DNA from: Ligustrum vulgare
Lineage: Eukaryota > Streptophyta > Magnoliopsida > Lamiales > Oleaceae
Length of the DNA: 64,000 nt
Assembly: GCA_963555705.1 (NCBI GenBank)
Contig: CAUVWQ010000014.1
Coordinates: 42,001 to 106,000 of the forward strand
Direction of reading: 5' to 3'
Part shown: positions 12,901 to 25,223 of the stretch, piece after piece
How positions within the stretch are numbered: the first letter of the stretch is position 1
How the letters are laid out: the number at the start of each line of letters is the position of its first letter
Notes under the pieces: model-generated
Databases searched by the model: none
Told to the model about the DNA's origin: nothing
Seen by the model: the letters and a program-made list of their open reading frames with translations, nothing else
Program-made: the position numbers and the translations under genes

Positions 12901-15900
12901 TTCACCGACATCTAATTTATAATAGTGACTCATGAGTTGGGTCTACGAGAATCCATTGTACAAGTCGTCAAAGGAAAATTTCTTCAAATTAAAGATTTAT
13001 TCCAACTTAAAAAGCGAATCAAAAGCAGGAATACAACGTCTGGATAAGAATGCTCTAAATATGTAACAAATCTTACCGCTATTTGGCTATGTACGGATTT
13101 GGGGTAACGATGATGATCAAAGATTGGTGAGCGAGTATGAGTTATATTGAAGAGCATTGGGCATATCAATATTTAATACATAAGTTAATGGAGTTTATGA
13201 CCACCAAAAATCAAAAAGTGGTGCATCGCGGAGGGTCTTAGAAATATTGCACGACAAGAGTGGTAAATCACTTTCTGTATTTTTATATTTATTCCCTTCT
13301 TAATTGTAACTAGCACACGTGCGATGTACATGAATATGTCTATGATTTTTAAAAAACATTTAAATAAAAAACATTATTGAATTGAAAACCTTGAGAAACA
13401 CAATAACTACTCAAAATATGAAATCCAACCCGAGCCCAAAACTAAGAATCAGGAAATCCTGATTCGTATAGGATTTTTTTTTATTTTTCTTTTTTGAATT
13501 GTTCTTCTCTTTGCAGTCGCAAGTCTACTCAAGTGCTACATACAATGGTCTTCAAAACACCACTGGAAGATGCATGGAAGCTAAATTTCGCTGCTTGTGC
13601 CCCTAATGTGCTAACGCTTGGGGAGCAGGATACGTCCTTCGTGAGCATCATGGCTAATTTAATGATGCTCGTACGTTCCGTTACCAAATCATTTCACCGA
13701 CATCTAATTCATAATAGTGACTCATGAGTTGGGTCTACGAGAATCAATTGTACAAGTCGTCAAAGGAAAATTTCTTCAAATTAAAGATTTATTCCAACTT
13801 AAAAAGCGAATCAAAAGCAGGAATACAACGTCTGGATAAGAATGCTCTAAATATGTAACAAATCTTACCGCTATTTGGCTATGTACGGATTTGGGGTAAC
13901 GATGATGATCAAAGATTTGTGAGCGAGTATGAGTTATATTGAAGAGCATTGGGCATATCAATATTTAATACATAAGTTAATGGAGTTTATGACCACCAAA
14001 AATCAAAAAGTGGTGCATCGCGGAGGGTCTTAGAAATATTGCACGACAAGAGTGGTAAATCACTTTCTGTATTTTTATATTTATTCCCTTCTTAATTGTA
14101 ACTAGCACACGTGCGATGTACATGAATATGTCTATGATTTTTAAAAAACATTTAAATAAAAAACATTATTGAATTGAAAACCTTGAGAAACACAATAACT
14201 ACTCAAAATATGAAATCCAACCCGAGCCCAAAACTAAGAATCAGGAAATCCTGATTCGTATAGGATTTTTTTTTATTTTTCTTTTTTGAATTGTTCTTCT
14301 CTTTGCAGTCGCAAGTCTACTCAAGTGCTACATACAATGGTCTTCAAAACACCACTGGAAGATACATGGAAGCTAAATTTCGCTGCTTGTGCCCCTAATG
14401 TGCTAACGCTTGGGGAGCAGGATACGTCCTTCGTGAGCATCATGGCTAATTTAATGATGCTCGTACGTTCCATTACCAAATCATTTCACCGACATCTAAT
14501 TTATAATAGTGACTCATGAGTTGGGTCTACGAGAATCCATTGTACAAGTCGTCAAAGGAAAATTTCTTCAAATTAAAGATTTATTCCAACTTAAAAAGCG
14601 AATCAAAAGCAGGAATACAACGTCTGGATAAGAATGCTCTAAATATGTAACAAATCTTACCGCTATTTGGCTATGTACGGATTTGGGGTAACGATGATGA
14701 TCAAAGATTGGTGAGCGAGTATGAGTTATATTGAAGAGCATTGGGCATATCAATATTTAATACATAAGTTAATGGAGTTTATGACCACCAAAAATCAAAA
14801 AGTGGTGCATCGCGGAGGGTCTTAGAAATATTGCACGACAAGAGTGGTAAATCACTTTCTGTATTTTTATATTTATTCCCTTCTTAATTGTAACTAGCAC
14901 ACGTGCGATGTACATGAATATGTCTATGATTTTTAAAAAACATTTAAATAAAAAACATTATTGAATTGAAAACCTTGAGAAACACAATAACTACTCAAAA
15001 TATGAAATCCAACCCGAGCCCAAAACTAAGAATCAGGAAATCCTGATTCGTATAGGATTTTTTTTTATTTTTCTTTTTTGAATTGTTCTTCTCTTTGCAG
15101 TCGCAAGTCTACTCAAGTGCTACATACAATGGTCTTCAAAACACCACTGGAAGATGCATGGAAGCTAAATTTCGCTGCTTGTGCCCCTAATGTGCTAACG
15201 CTTGGGGAGCAGGATACGTCCTTCGTGAGCATCATGGCTAATTTAATGATGCTCGTACGTTCCATTACCAAATCATTTCACCGACATCTAATTTATAATA
15301 GTGACTCATGAGTTGGGTCTACGAGAATCCATTGTACAAGTCGTCAAAGGAAAATTTCTTCAAATTAAAGATTTATTCCAACTTAAAAAGCGAATCAAAA
15401 GCAGGAATACAACGTCTGGATAAGAATGCTCTAAATATGTAACAAATCTTACCGCTATTTGGCTATGTACGGATTTGGGGTAACGATGATGATCAAAGAT
15501 TGGTGAGCGAGTATGAGTTATATTGAAGAGCATTGGGCATATCAATATTTAATACATAAGTTAATGGAGTTTATGACCACCAAAAATCAAAAAGTGGTGC
15601 ATCGCGGAGGGTCTTAGAAATATTGCACGACAAGAGTGGTAAATCACTTTCTGTATTTTTATATTTATTCCCTTCTTAATTGTAACTAGCACACGTGCGA
15701 TGTACATGAATATGTCTATGATTTTTAAAAAACATTTAAATAAAAAACATTATTGAATTGAAAACCTTGAGAAACACAATAACTACTCAAAATATGAAAT
15801 CCAACCCGAGCCCAAAACTAAGAATCAGGATATCTTGATTCGTATAGGATTTTTTTTTATTTTTCTTTTTTGAATTGTTCTTCTCTTTGCAGTCGCAAGT

Positions 15901-17455
15901 CTACTCAAGTGCTACATACAATGGTCTTCAAAACACCACTGGAAGATGCATTGAAGCTAAATTTCGCTGCTTGTGCCCCTAATGTGCTAACGCTTTGGGA
16001 GCAGGATACGTCCTTCGTGAGCATCATGGCTAATTTAATGATGCTCGTACGTTCCGTTACCAAATCATTTCACCGACATCTAATTTATAATAGTGACTCA
16101 TGAGTTGGGTCTACGAGAATCCATTGTACAAGTCGTCAAAGGAAAATTTCTTCAAATTAAAGATTTATTCCAACTTAAAAAGCGAATCAAAAGCAGGAAT
16201 ACAACGTATGGATAAGAATGCTCTAAATATGTAACAAATCTTACCGCTATTTGGCTATGTACGGATTTGGGGTAACGATGATGATCAAAGATTGGTGAGC
16301 GAGTATGAGTTATATTGAAGAGCATTGGGCATATCAATATTTAATACATAAGTTAATGGAGTTTATGACCACCAAAAATCAAAAAGTGGTGCATCGCGGA
16401 GGGTCTTAGAAATATTGCACGACAAGAGTGGTAAATCACTTTCTGTATTTTTATATTTATTCCCTTCTTAATTGTAACTAGCACACGTGCGATGTACATG
16501 AATATGTCTATGATTTTTAAAAAACATTTAAATAAAAAACATTATTGAATTGAAAACCTTGAGAAACACAATAACTACTCAAAATATGAAATCCAACCCG
16601 AGCCCAAAACTAAGAATTAGGATATCCTGATTCGTATAGGATTTTTTTTTATTTTTCTTTTTTGAATTGTTCTTCTCTTTGCAATCGCAAGTCTACTCAA
16701 GTGCTACATACAATGGTTTTCAAAACACCACTGGAAGATGCATTGAAGCTAAATTTCGCTGCTTGTGCCCCTAATGTGCTAACGCTTTGGGAGCAGGATA
16801 CGTCCTTCGTGAGCATCATGGCTAATTTAATGATGCTCGTACGTTCCGTTACCAAATCATTTCAGCGACATCTAATTTATAATAGTGACTCATGAGTTGG
16901 GTCTACGAGAATCCATTGTACAAGTCGTCAAAGGAAAATTTCTTCAAATTAAAGATTTATTCCAACTTAAAAAGCGAATCAAAAGCAGGAATACAACGTC
17001 TGGATAAGAATGCTCTAAATATGTAACAAATCTTACCGCTATTTGGCTATGTACGGATTTGGGGTAACGATGATGATCAAAGATTGGTGAGCGAGTATGA
17101 GTTATAGTGAAGAGCATTGGGCATATCAATATTTACTACATAAGTTAATGGAGTTTATGACCACCAAAAATCAAAAAGTGGTGCATCGCGGAGTGTCATA
17201 GAAATATTGCACGACAAGAGTGGTAAATCACTTTCTGTATTTTTATATTTATTCCCTTCGTAATTGTAACTAGCTCACGTGCGATGTACGTGAATATGTC
17301 TATGATTTTTAAAAAACATTTAAATAAAAAACATTACTGAATTGAAAACCTTGAGAAACACAAAAACTACTCAAAATATGAAATCCAACCCGAGCCCAAA
17401 ACTAAGAATTAGGAAATCCTGATTCGTATAGGATTTTTTTTTTTATTTTTCTTTT
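3986..17455 (+). repeat. Array block: copies 6-22, CACCGAC subfamily with internal duplications
   Basis: Seventeen units, mostly 792 bp, start at 3986, 4778, 5571, 6363, 7155, 7947, 8741, 9534, 10327, 11119, 11910, 12702, 13494, 14286, 15078, 15870 and 16662. Most carry CACCGAC and ACTCATGAG, but copy 22 already has CAGCGAC. Within the block GCATGG alternates with GCATTG or GTATTG, and CTTGGGG with CTTTGGG. Copies 10-11 (7155-8740) match copies 21-22 (15870-17455), sharing GCAATCGC, GTTTTCAAAAC and, in 11 and 22, TTTACTACAT. Copies 12 and 15 share a small deletion giving AGCACGGTGCG (near 9352 and 11729). Copy 14 has a private TTTGTTTTTCTCTTTACAG start. Confidence 0.85.
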
Positions 17456-20400
17456 TTGAATTGTTCTTCTCTTTGCAGTCGCAAGTCTACTCAAGTGCTA
17501 CATACAATGGTCTTCAAAACACCACTGGAAGATGTATTGAAGCTAAATTTCGCTGCTTCTGCCCCTAATGTGCTAACGCTTTGGGAGCAGGATACGTCCT
17601 TCGTGAGCATCATGGCTAATTTAATGATGCTCGTACGTTCCGTTACCAAATCATTTCACCGACATCTAATTTATAATAGTGACTCATGAGTTGGGTCTAC
17701 GAGAATCCATTGTACAAGTCGTCAAAGGAAAATTTCTTCAAATTAAAGATTTATTCCAACTTAAAAAGCGAATCAAAAGCAGGAATACAACGTCTGGATA
17801 AGAATGCTCTAAATATGTAACAAATCTTACCGCTATTTGGCTATGTACGGATTTGGGGTAACGATGATGATCAAAGATTGGTGAGCGAGTATGAGTTATA
17901 GTGAAGAGCATTGGGCATATCAATATTTAATACATAAGTTAATGGAGTTTATGACCACCAAAAATCAAAAAGTGGTGCATCGCGGAGGGTCATAGAAATA
18001 TTGCACGACAAGAGTGGTAAATCACTTTCTGTATTTTTATATTTATTCCCTTCGTAATTGTAACTAGCTCACGTGCGATGTACGTGAATATGTCTATGAT
18101 TTTTAAAAAACATTTAAATAAAAAACATTACTGAATTGAAAACCTTGAGAAACACAAAAACTACTCAAAATATGAAATCCAACCCGAGCCCAAAACTAAG
18201 AATTAGGAAATCCTGATTCGTATAGGATTTTTTTTTTTATTTTTCTTTTTTGAATTGTTCTTCTCTTTGCAGTCGCAAGTCTACTCAAGTGCTACATACA
18301 ATGGTCTTCAAAACACCACTGAAAGATGTATTGAAGCTAAATTTCGCTGCTTGTGCCCCTAATGTGCTAACGCTTTGGGAGCAGGATACGTCCTTCGTGA
18401 GCATCATGGCTAATTTAATGATGCTCGTACGTTCCATTACCAAATCATTTCACCGACATCTAATTTATAATAGTGACTCTTGAGTTGGGTCTACGAGAAT
18501 CCATTGTACAAGTCGTCAAAGGAAAATTTCTTCAAATTAAAGATCTATTCCAACTTAAAAAGCGAATCAAAAGCATGAATACAACGTCTGGATAAGAATG
18601 CACTAAATATGTAACAAATCTTACCGCTATTTGGCTATGTACGGATTTGGGGTAACGATGATGATCAAAGATTGGTGAGCGAGTATGAGTTATAGTGAAG
18701 AGCATTGGGCATATCAATATTTAATACATAAGTTAATGGAGTTTATGACCACCAAAAATCAAAAAGTGGTGCATCGCGGAGTGTCATAGAAATATTGCAC
18801 GAAAAGAGTGGTAAATCACTTTCTGTATTTTTATATTTATTCCCTTCGTAATTGTAACTAGCTCACGTGCGATGTACGTGAATATGTCTATGATTTTTAA
18901 AAAACATTTAAATAAAAAACATTACTGAATTGAAAACCTTGAGAAACACAAAAACTACTCAAAATATGAAATCCAACCCGAGCCCAAAACTAAGAATTAG
19001 GAAATCCTGATTCGTATAGGATTTTTTTTTTTATTTTTCTTTTTTGAATTGTTCTTCTCTTTGCAGTCGCAAGTCTACTCAAGTGCTACATACAATGGTC
19101 TTCAAAACACCACTGGAAGATGTATTGAAGCTAAATTTCGCTGCTTGTGCCCCTAATGTGCTAACGCTTTGGGAGCAGGATACGTCCTTCGTGAGCATCA
19201 TGGCTAATTTAATGATGCTCGTACGTTCCATTACCAAATCATTTCACCGACATCTAATTTATAATAGTGACTCTTGAGTTGGGTCTACGAGAATCCATTG
19301 TACAAGTCGTCAAAGGAAAATTTCTTCAAATTAAAGATCTATTCCAACTTAAAAAGCGAATCAAAAGCATGAATACAACGTCTGGATAAGAATGCACTAA
19401 ATATGTAACAAATCTTACCGCTATTTGGCTATGTACGGATTTGGGGTAACGATGATGATCAAAGATTGGTGAGCGAGTATGAGTTATAGTGAAGAGCATT
19501 GGGCATATCAATATTTAATACATAAGTTAATGGAGTTTATGACCACCAAAAATCAAAAAGTGGTGCATCGCGGAGTGTCATAGAAATATTGCACGAAAAG
19601 AGTGGTAAATCACTTTCTGTATTTTTATATTTATTCCCTTCGTAATTGTAACTAGCTCACGTGCGATGTACGTGAATATGTCTATGATTTTTAAAAAACA
19701 TTTAAATAAAAAACATTACTGAATTGAAAACCTTGAGAAACACAAAAACTACTCAAAATATGAAATCCAACCCGAGCCCAAAACTAAGAATTAGGAAATC
19801 CTGATTCGTATAGGATTTTTTTTTTTATTTTTCTTTTTTGAATTGTTCTTCTCTTTGCAGTCGCAAGTCTACTCAAGTGCTACATACAATGGTCTTCAAA
19901 ACACCACTGGAAGATGTATTGAAGCTAAATTTCGCTGCTTGTGCCCCTAATGTGCTAACGCTTTGGGAGCAGGATACGTCCTTCGTGAGCATCATGGCTA
20001 ATTTAATGATGCTCGTACGTTCCATTACCAAATCATTTCACCGACATCTAATTTATAATAGTGACTCTTGAGTTGGGTCTACGAGAATCCATTGTACAAG
20101 TCGTCAAAGGAAAATTTCTTCAAATTAAAGATCTATTCCAACTTAAAAAGCGAATCAAAAGCATGAATACAACGTCTGGATAAGAATGCACTAAATATGT
20201 AACAAATCTTACCGCTATTTGGCTATGTACGGATTTGGGGTAACGATGATGATCAAAGATTGGTGAGCGAGTATGAGTTATAGTGAAGAGCATTGGGCAT
20301 ATCAATATTTAATACATAAGTTAATGGAGTTTATGACCACCAAAAATCAAAAAGTGGTGCATCGCGGAGTGTCATAGAAATATTGCACGAAAAGAGTGGT

Positions 20401-21425
20401 AAATCACTTTCTGTATTTTTATATTTATTCCCTTCGTAATTGTAACTAGCTCACGTGCGATGTACGTGAATATGTCTATGATTTTTAAAAAACATTTAAA
20501 TAAAAAACATTACTGAATTGAAAACCTTGAGAAACACAAAAACTACTCAAAATATGAAATCCAACCCGAGCCCAAAACTAAGAATTAGGAAATCCTGATT
20601 CGTATAGGATTTTTTTTTTTATTTTTCTTTTTTGAATTGTTCTTCTCTTTGCAGTCGCAAGTCTACTCAAGTGCTACATACAATGGTCTTCAAAACACCA
20701 CTGGAAGATGTATTGAAGCTAAATTTCGCTGCTTGTGCCCCTAATGTGCTAACGCTTTGGGAGCAGGATACGTCCTTCGTGAGCATCATGGCTAATTTAA
20801 TGATGCTCGTACGTTCCGTTACCAAATCATTTCACCGACATCTAATTTATAATAGTGACTCATGAGTTGGGTCTACGAGAATCCATTGTACAAGTCGTCA
20901 AAGGAAAATTTCTTCAAATTAAAGATTTATTCCAACTTAAAAAGCGAATCAAAAGCAGGAATACAACGTCTGGATAAGAATGCTCTAAATATGTAACAAA
21001 TCTTACCGCTATTTGGCTATGTACGGATTTGGGGTAACGATGATGATCAATGATTGGTGAGCGAGTATGAGTTATAGTGAAGAGCATTGGGCATATCAAT
21101 ATTTAATACATAAGTTAATGGAGTTTATGACCACCAAAAATCAAAAAGTGGTGCATCGCGGAGGGTCATAGAAATATTGCACGACAAGAGTGGTAAATCA
21201 CTTTCTGTATTTTTATATTTATTCCCTTCGTAATTGTAACTAGCTCACGTGCGATGTACGTGAATATGTCTATGATTTTTAAAAAACATTTAAATAAAAA
21301 ACATTACTGAATTGAAAACCTTGAGAAACACAAAAACTACTCAAAATATGAAATCCAACCCGAGCCCAAAACTAAGAATTAGGAAATCCTGATTCGTATA
21401 GGATTTTTTTTTTTATTTTTCTTTT
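17456..21425 (+). repeat. Array block: copies 23-27, near-identical 794-bp units
   Basis: Five consecutive units of exactly 794 bp start at 17456, 18250, 19044, 19838 and 20632. They share GATGTATTGAAG, CTTTGGG and a T-run two bases longer than the common form. Copies 25 and 26 (19044 and 19838) show no difference that I can find by eye; copy 24 differs from them mainly by GAAAGATG in place of GGAAGATG. Copies 24-26 have ACTCTTGAG and GCACGAAAAG, whereas copies 23 and 27 have ACTCATGAG and GCACGACAAG. This looks like a very recent local amplification of one monomer. Confidence 0.85.
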
Positions 21426-23753
21426 TTGAATTGTTCTTCTCTTTGCAGTCGCAAGTCTACTCAAGTGCTACATACAATGGTCTTCAAAACACCACTGGAA
21501 GATGTATTGAAGCTAAATTTCGCTGCTTGTGCCCCTAATGTGCTAACGCTTTGGGAGCAGGATACGTCCTTCGTGAGCATCATGGCTAATTTAATGATGC
21601 TCGTACGTTCCATTACCAAATCATTTCAGCGACATCTAATTTATAATAGTGACTCTTGAGTTGGGTCTACGAGAATCCATTGTACAAGTCGTCAAAGGAA
21701 AATTTCTTCAAATTAAAGATCTATTCCAACTTAAAAAGCGAATCAAAAGCATGAATACAACGTCTGGATAAGAATGCACTAAATATGTAACAAATCTTAC
21801 CGCTATTTGGCTATGTACGGATTTGGGGTCACGATGATGATCAAAGATTGGTGAGCGAGTATGAGTTATAGTGAAGAGCATTGGGAATATCAATATTTAA
21901 TACATAAGTTAATGGAGTTTATGACCACCAAAAATCAAAAAGTGGTGCATCACGGAGGGTCATAGAAATATTGCACGAAAAGAGTGGTAAATCACTTTCT
22001 GTATTTTTATATTTATTCCCTTCGTAATTGTAACTAGCACACGTGCGATGTACGTGAATATGTCTATGATTTTTAAAAAACATTTAAATAAAAAACATTA
22101 TTGAATTGAAAACCTTGAGAAACACAAAAACTACTCAAAATATGAAATCCAACCCGAGCCCAAAACTAAGAATTAGGATATCCTGATTCGTATAGGATTT
22201 TTTTTTATTTTTCTTTTTTGAATTATTCTTCTCTTTTCAGTCGCAAGTCTACTCACATGCTACATACAATGGTCTTCAAAACACCACTGGAAGATGCATT
22301 GAAGCTAAATTTCGCTGCTTGTGCCCCTAATGTGCTAACGCTTTGGGAGCAGGATACGTCCTTCGTGAGCATCATGGCCAATTTAATGATGCTCGTACGT
22401 TCCATTACCAAATCATTTCAGCGACATCTAATTTATAATAGTGACTCTTGAGTTGGGTCTACGAGAATCCATTGTACAAGTCGTCAAAGGAAAATTTCTT
22501 CAAATTAAAGATCTATTCCAACTTAAAAAGCGAATCAAAAGCATGAATACAACGTCTGGATAAGAATGCACTAAATATGTAACAAATCTTACCGCTATTT
22601 GGCTATGTACGGATTTAGGGTAACGATGATGATCAAAGATTGGTGAGCGAGTATGAGTTATATTGAAGAGCATTGGGCATATCAATATTTAATACATAAG
22701 TTAATGGAGTTTATGACCACCAAAAATCAAAAAGTGGTGCATCGCGGAGGGTCTTATAAATATTGCACGACAAGAGTGGTAAATCACTTTCTGTATTTTT
22801 ATATTTATTCCCTTCTTAATTGTAACTAGCACATGTGCGATGTACATGAATATGTCTATGATTTTTAAAAAACATTTAAATAAAAAACATTATTGAATTG
22901 AAAACCTTGAGAAACACAATAACTACTCAAAATATGAAATCCAACCCGAGCCCAAAACTAAGAATTAGGATATCCTGATTCGTATAGGATTTTTTTTTAT
23001 TTTTCTTTTTTGAATTGTTCTTCTCTTTGCAGTCGTAAGTCTACTCAAGTGCTACATACAATGGTCTTCAAAACACCACTGGAAGATGCATTGAAGCTAA
23101 ATTTCGCTGCTTGTGGCCCTAATGTGCTAACGCTTGGGGAGCAGGATACGTCCTTCGTGAGCATCATGGCTACTTTAATGATGCTCGTACGTTCCGTTAC
23201 CAAATCATTTCAGCGACATCTAATTTATAATAGTGACTCTTGAATTGGGTCTACGAGAATCCATTGTACAAGTCGTCAAAGGAAAATTTCTTCAAATTAA
23301 AGATCTATTCCAACTTAAAAAGCGAATCAAAAGCATGAATACAACGTCTGGATAGGAATGCACTAAATATGTAACAAATCTTACCGCTATTTGGCTATGT
23401 ACAGATTTAGGGTAACGATGATGATCAAAGATTGGTGAGCGAGTATTAGTTATATTGAAGAGCATTGGGCATATCAACATTTAATACATAAGTTAATGGA
23501 GTTTATGACCACCAAAAATCAAAAAGTGGTGCATCGCGGAGGGTCTTAGAAATATTGCACGACAAGAGTGGTAAATCACTTTCTGTATTTTAATATTTAT
23601 TCCCTTCGTAATTGTAACTAGCACACGTGCGATGTACGTGAATATGTCTATGATTTTTAAAAAACATTTAAATAAAAAACATTATTGAATTGAAAACCTT
23701 GAGAAACACAAAAACTACTCAAAATATGAAATCCAACCCGAGCCCAAAACTAA

Positions 23754-23773
23754 GAATCAGGATATCCTGATTC
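23754..23773. repeat. Perfect 20-bp palindrome before the T-tract
   Basis: GAATCAGGATATCCTGATTC is a perfect inverted repeat in copy 30, about 10 bp before the T-run. Other copies have near-perfect forms: AATCAGGAAATCCTGATT with unpaired centre AA, or AATTAGGATATCCTGATT with one arm mismatch. It could form a cruciform or hairpin or bind a dimeric protein; none of these is shown. Confidence 0.7.
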
Positions 23774-25206
23774 GTATAGGATTTTTTTTTATTTTTCTTT
23801 TTTCAATTGTTCTTCTCTTTGCAGTCGCAAGTCTACTCAAGTTCTACATACAATGGTCTTCAAAACACCACTGGAAGATGCATTGAAGCTAAATTTCGCT
23901 GCTTGTGCCCCTAATGTTCTAACGCTTTGGGAGCAGGATACGTCCTTCGTGAGCATCATGGCTAATTTAATGATGCTCGTACGTTCCATTACCAAATCAT
24001 TTCAGCGACATCTAATTTATAATAGTGACTCTTGAGTTGGGTCTACGAGAATCCATTGTACAAGTCGTCAAAGGAAAATTTCTTCAAATTAAAGATCTTT
24101 TCCAACTTAAAAAGCGAATCAAAAGCATGAATACAACGTCTGGATAACAATGCACTAAATATGTAACAAATCTTACCGCTATTTGGCTATGTACAGATTT
24201 GGGGTAACGATGATGATCAAAGATTGGTGAGCGAGTATGAGTTATATTGAAGAGCATTGGGCATATCAATATTTAATACATAAGTTAATGGAGTTTATGA
24301 CCACCAAAAATCAAAAAGTGGTGCATCGCGGAGGGTCTTAGAAATATTGCACGACAAGAGTGGTAAATCACTTTCTGTATTTTTATATTTATTCCCTTCT
24401 TAATTGTAACTAGCACATGTGCGATGCACATGAATATGTCTATGATTTTTAAAAAACATTTAAATAAAAAACATTATTGAATTGAAAACCTTGAGAAACA
24501 CAATAACTACTCAAAATATGAAATCCAACCCGAGCCCAAAACTAAGAATTAGGATATCCTGATTCGTATAGGATTTTTTTTTATTTTTCTTTTTTCAATT
24601 GTTCTTCTCTTTGCAGTAGTAAGTCTACTCAAGTGCTACATACAATGGTCTTCAAAACACCACTGGAAGATGCATTGAAGCTACATTTCGCTGCTTGTGC
24701 CCCTAATGTGCTAACGCTTGGGAGCAGGATACGTCCTTCGTGAGCATCATGGCTAATTTAATGATGCTCGTACGTTCCATTACCAAATCATTTCAGCGAC
24801 ATCTAATTTATAATAGTGACTCTTGAGTTGGGTCTACGAGAATCCATTGTACAAGTCGTCAAAGGAAAATTTCTTCAAATTAAAGATCTTTTCCAACTTA
24901 AAAAGCGAATCAAAAGCATGAATACAACGTCTGGATAAGAATGCACTAAATATGTAACAAATCTTACCGCTATTTGGCTATGTACAGATTTGGGGTAACG
25001 ATGATGATCAAAGATTGGTGAGCGAGTATGAGTTATATTGAAGAGCATTGGGCATATCAATATTTAATACATAAGTTAATGGAGTTTATGACCACCAAAA
25101 ATCAAAAAGTGGTGCATCGCGGAGGGTCTTAGAAATATTGCACGACAAGAGTGGTAAATCACTTTCTGTATTTTTATATTTATTCCCTTCTTAATTGTAA
25201 CTAGCA

Positions 25207-25223
25207 CATGTGCGATGCACATG
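25207..25223. repeat. Small hairpin with seven-bp arms (copy 33 upstream unit, copy 32)
   Basis: CATGTGC-GAT-GCACATG has perfectly complementary 7-bp arms around a 3-base loop. Copies 31 (24416-24432) and 36 (28375-28391) have the same form. The common form elsewhere is CACGTGC-GAT-GTACGTG (for example 635-651), with one wobble pair. This is the most variable short stretch of the monomer. Confidence 0.5.

Noticed and set aside
23754..23790. Bacterial intrinsic terminator (palindrome followed by T-run)
   Set aside because: The stem is AT-rich, the T-run is not immediately adjacent, there is no upstream gene, and the context is a eukaryotic satellite.
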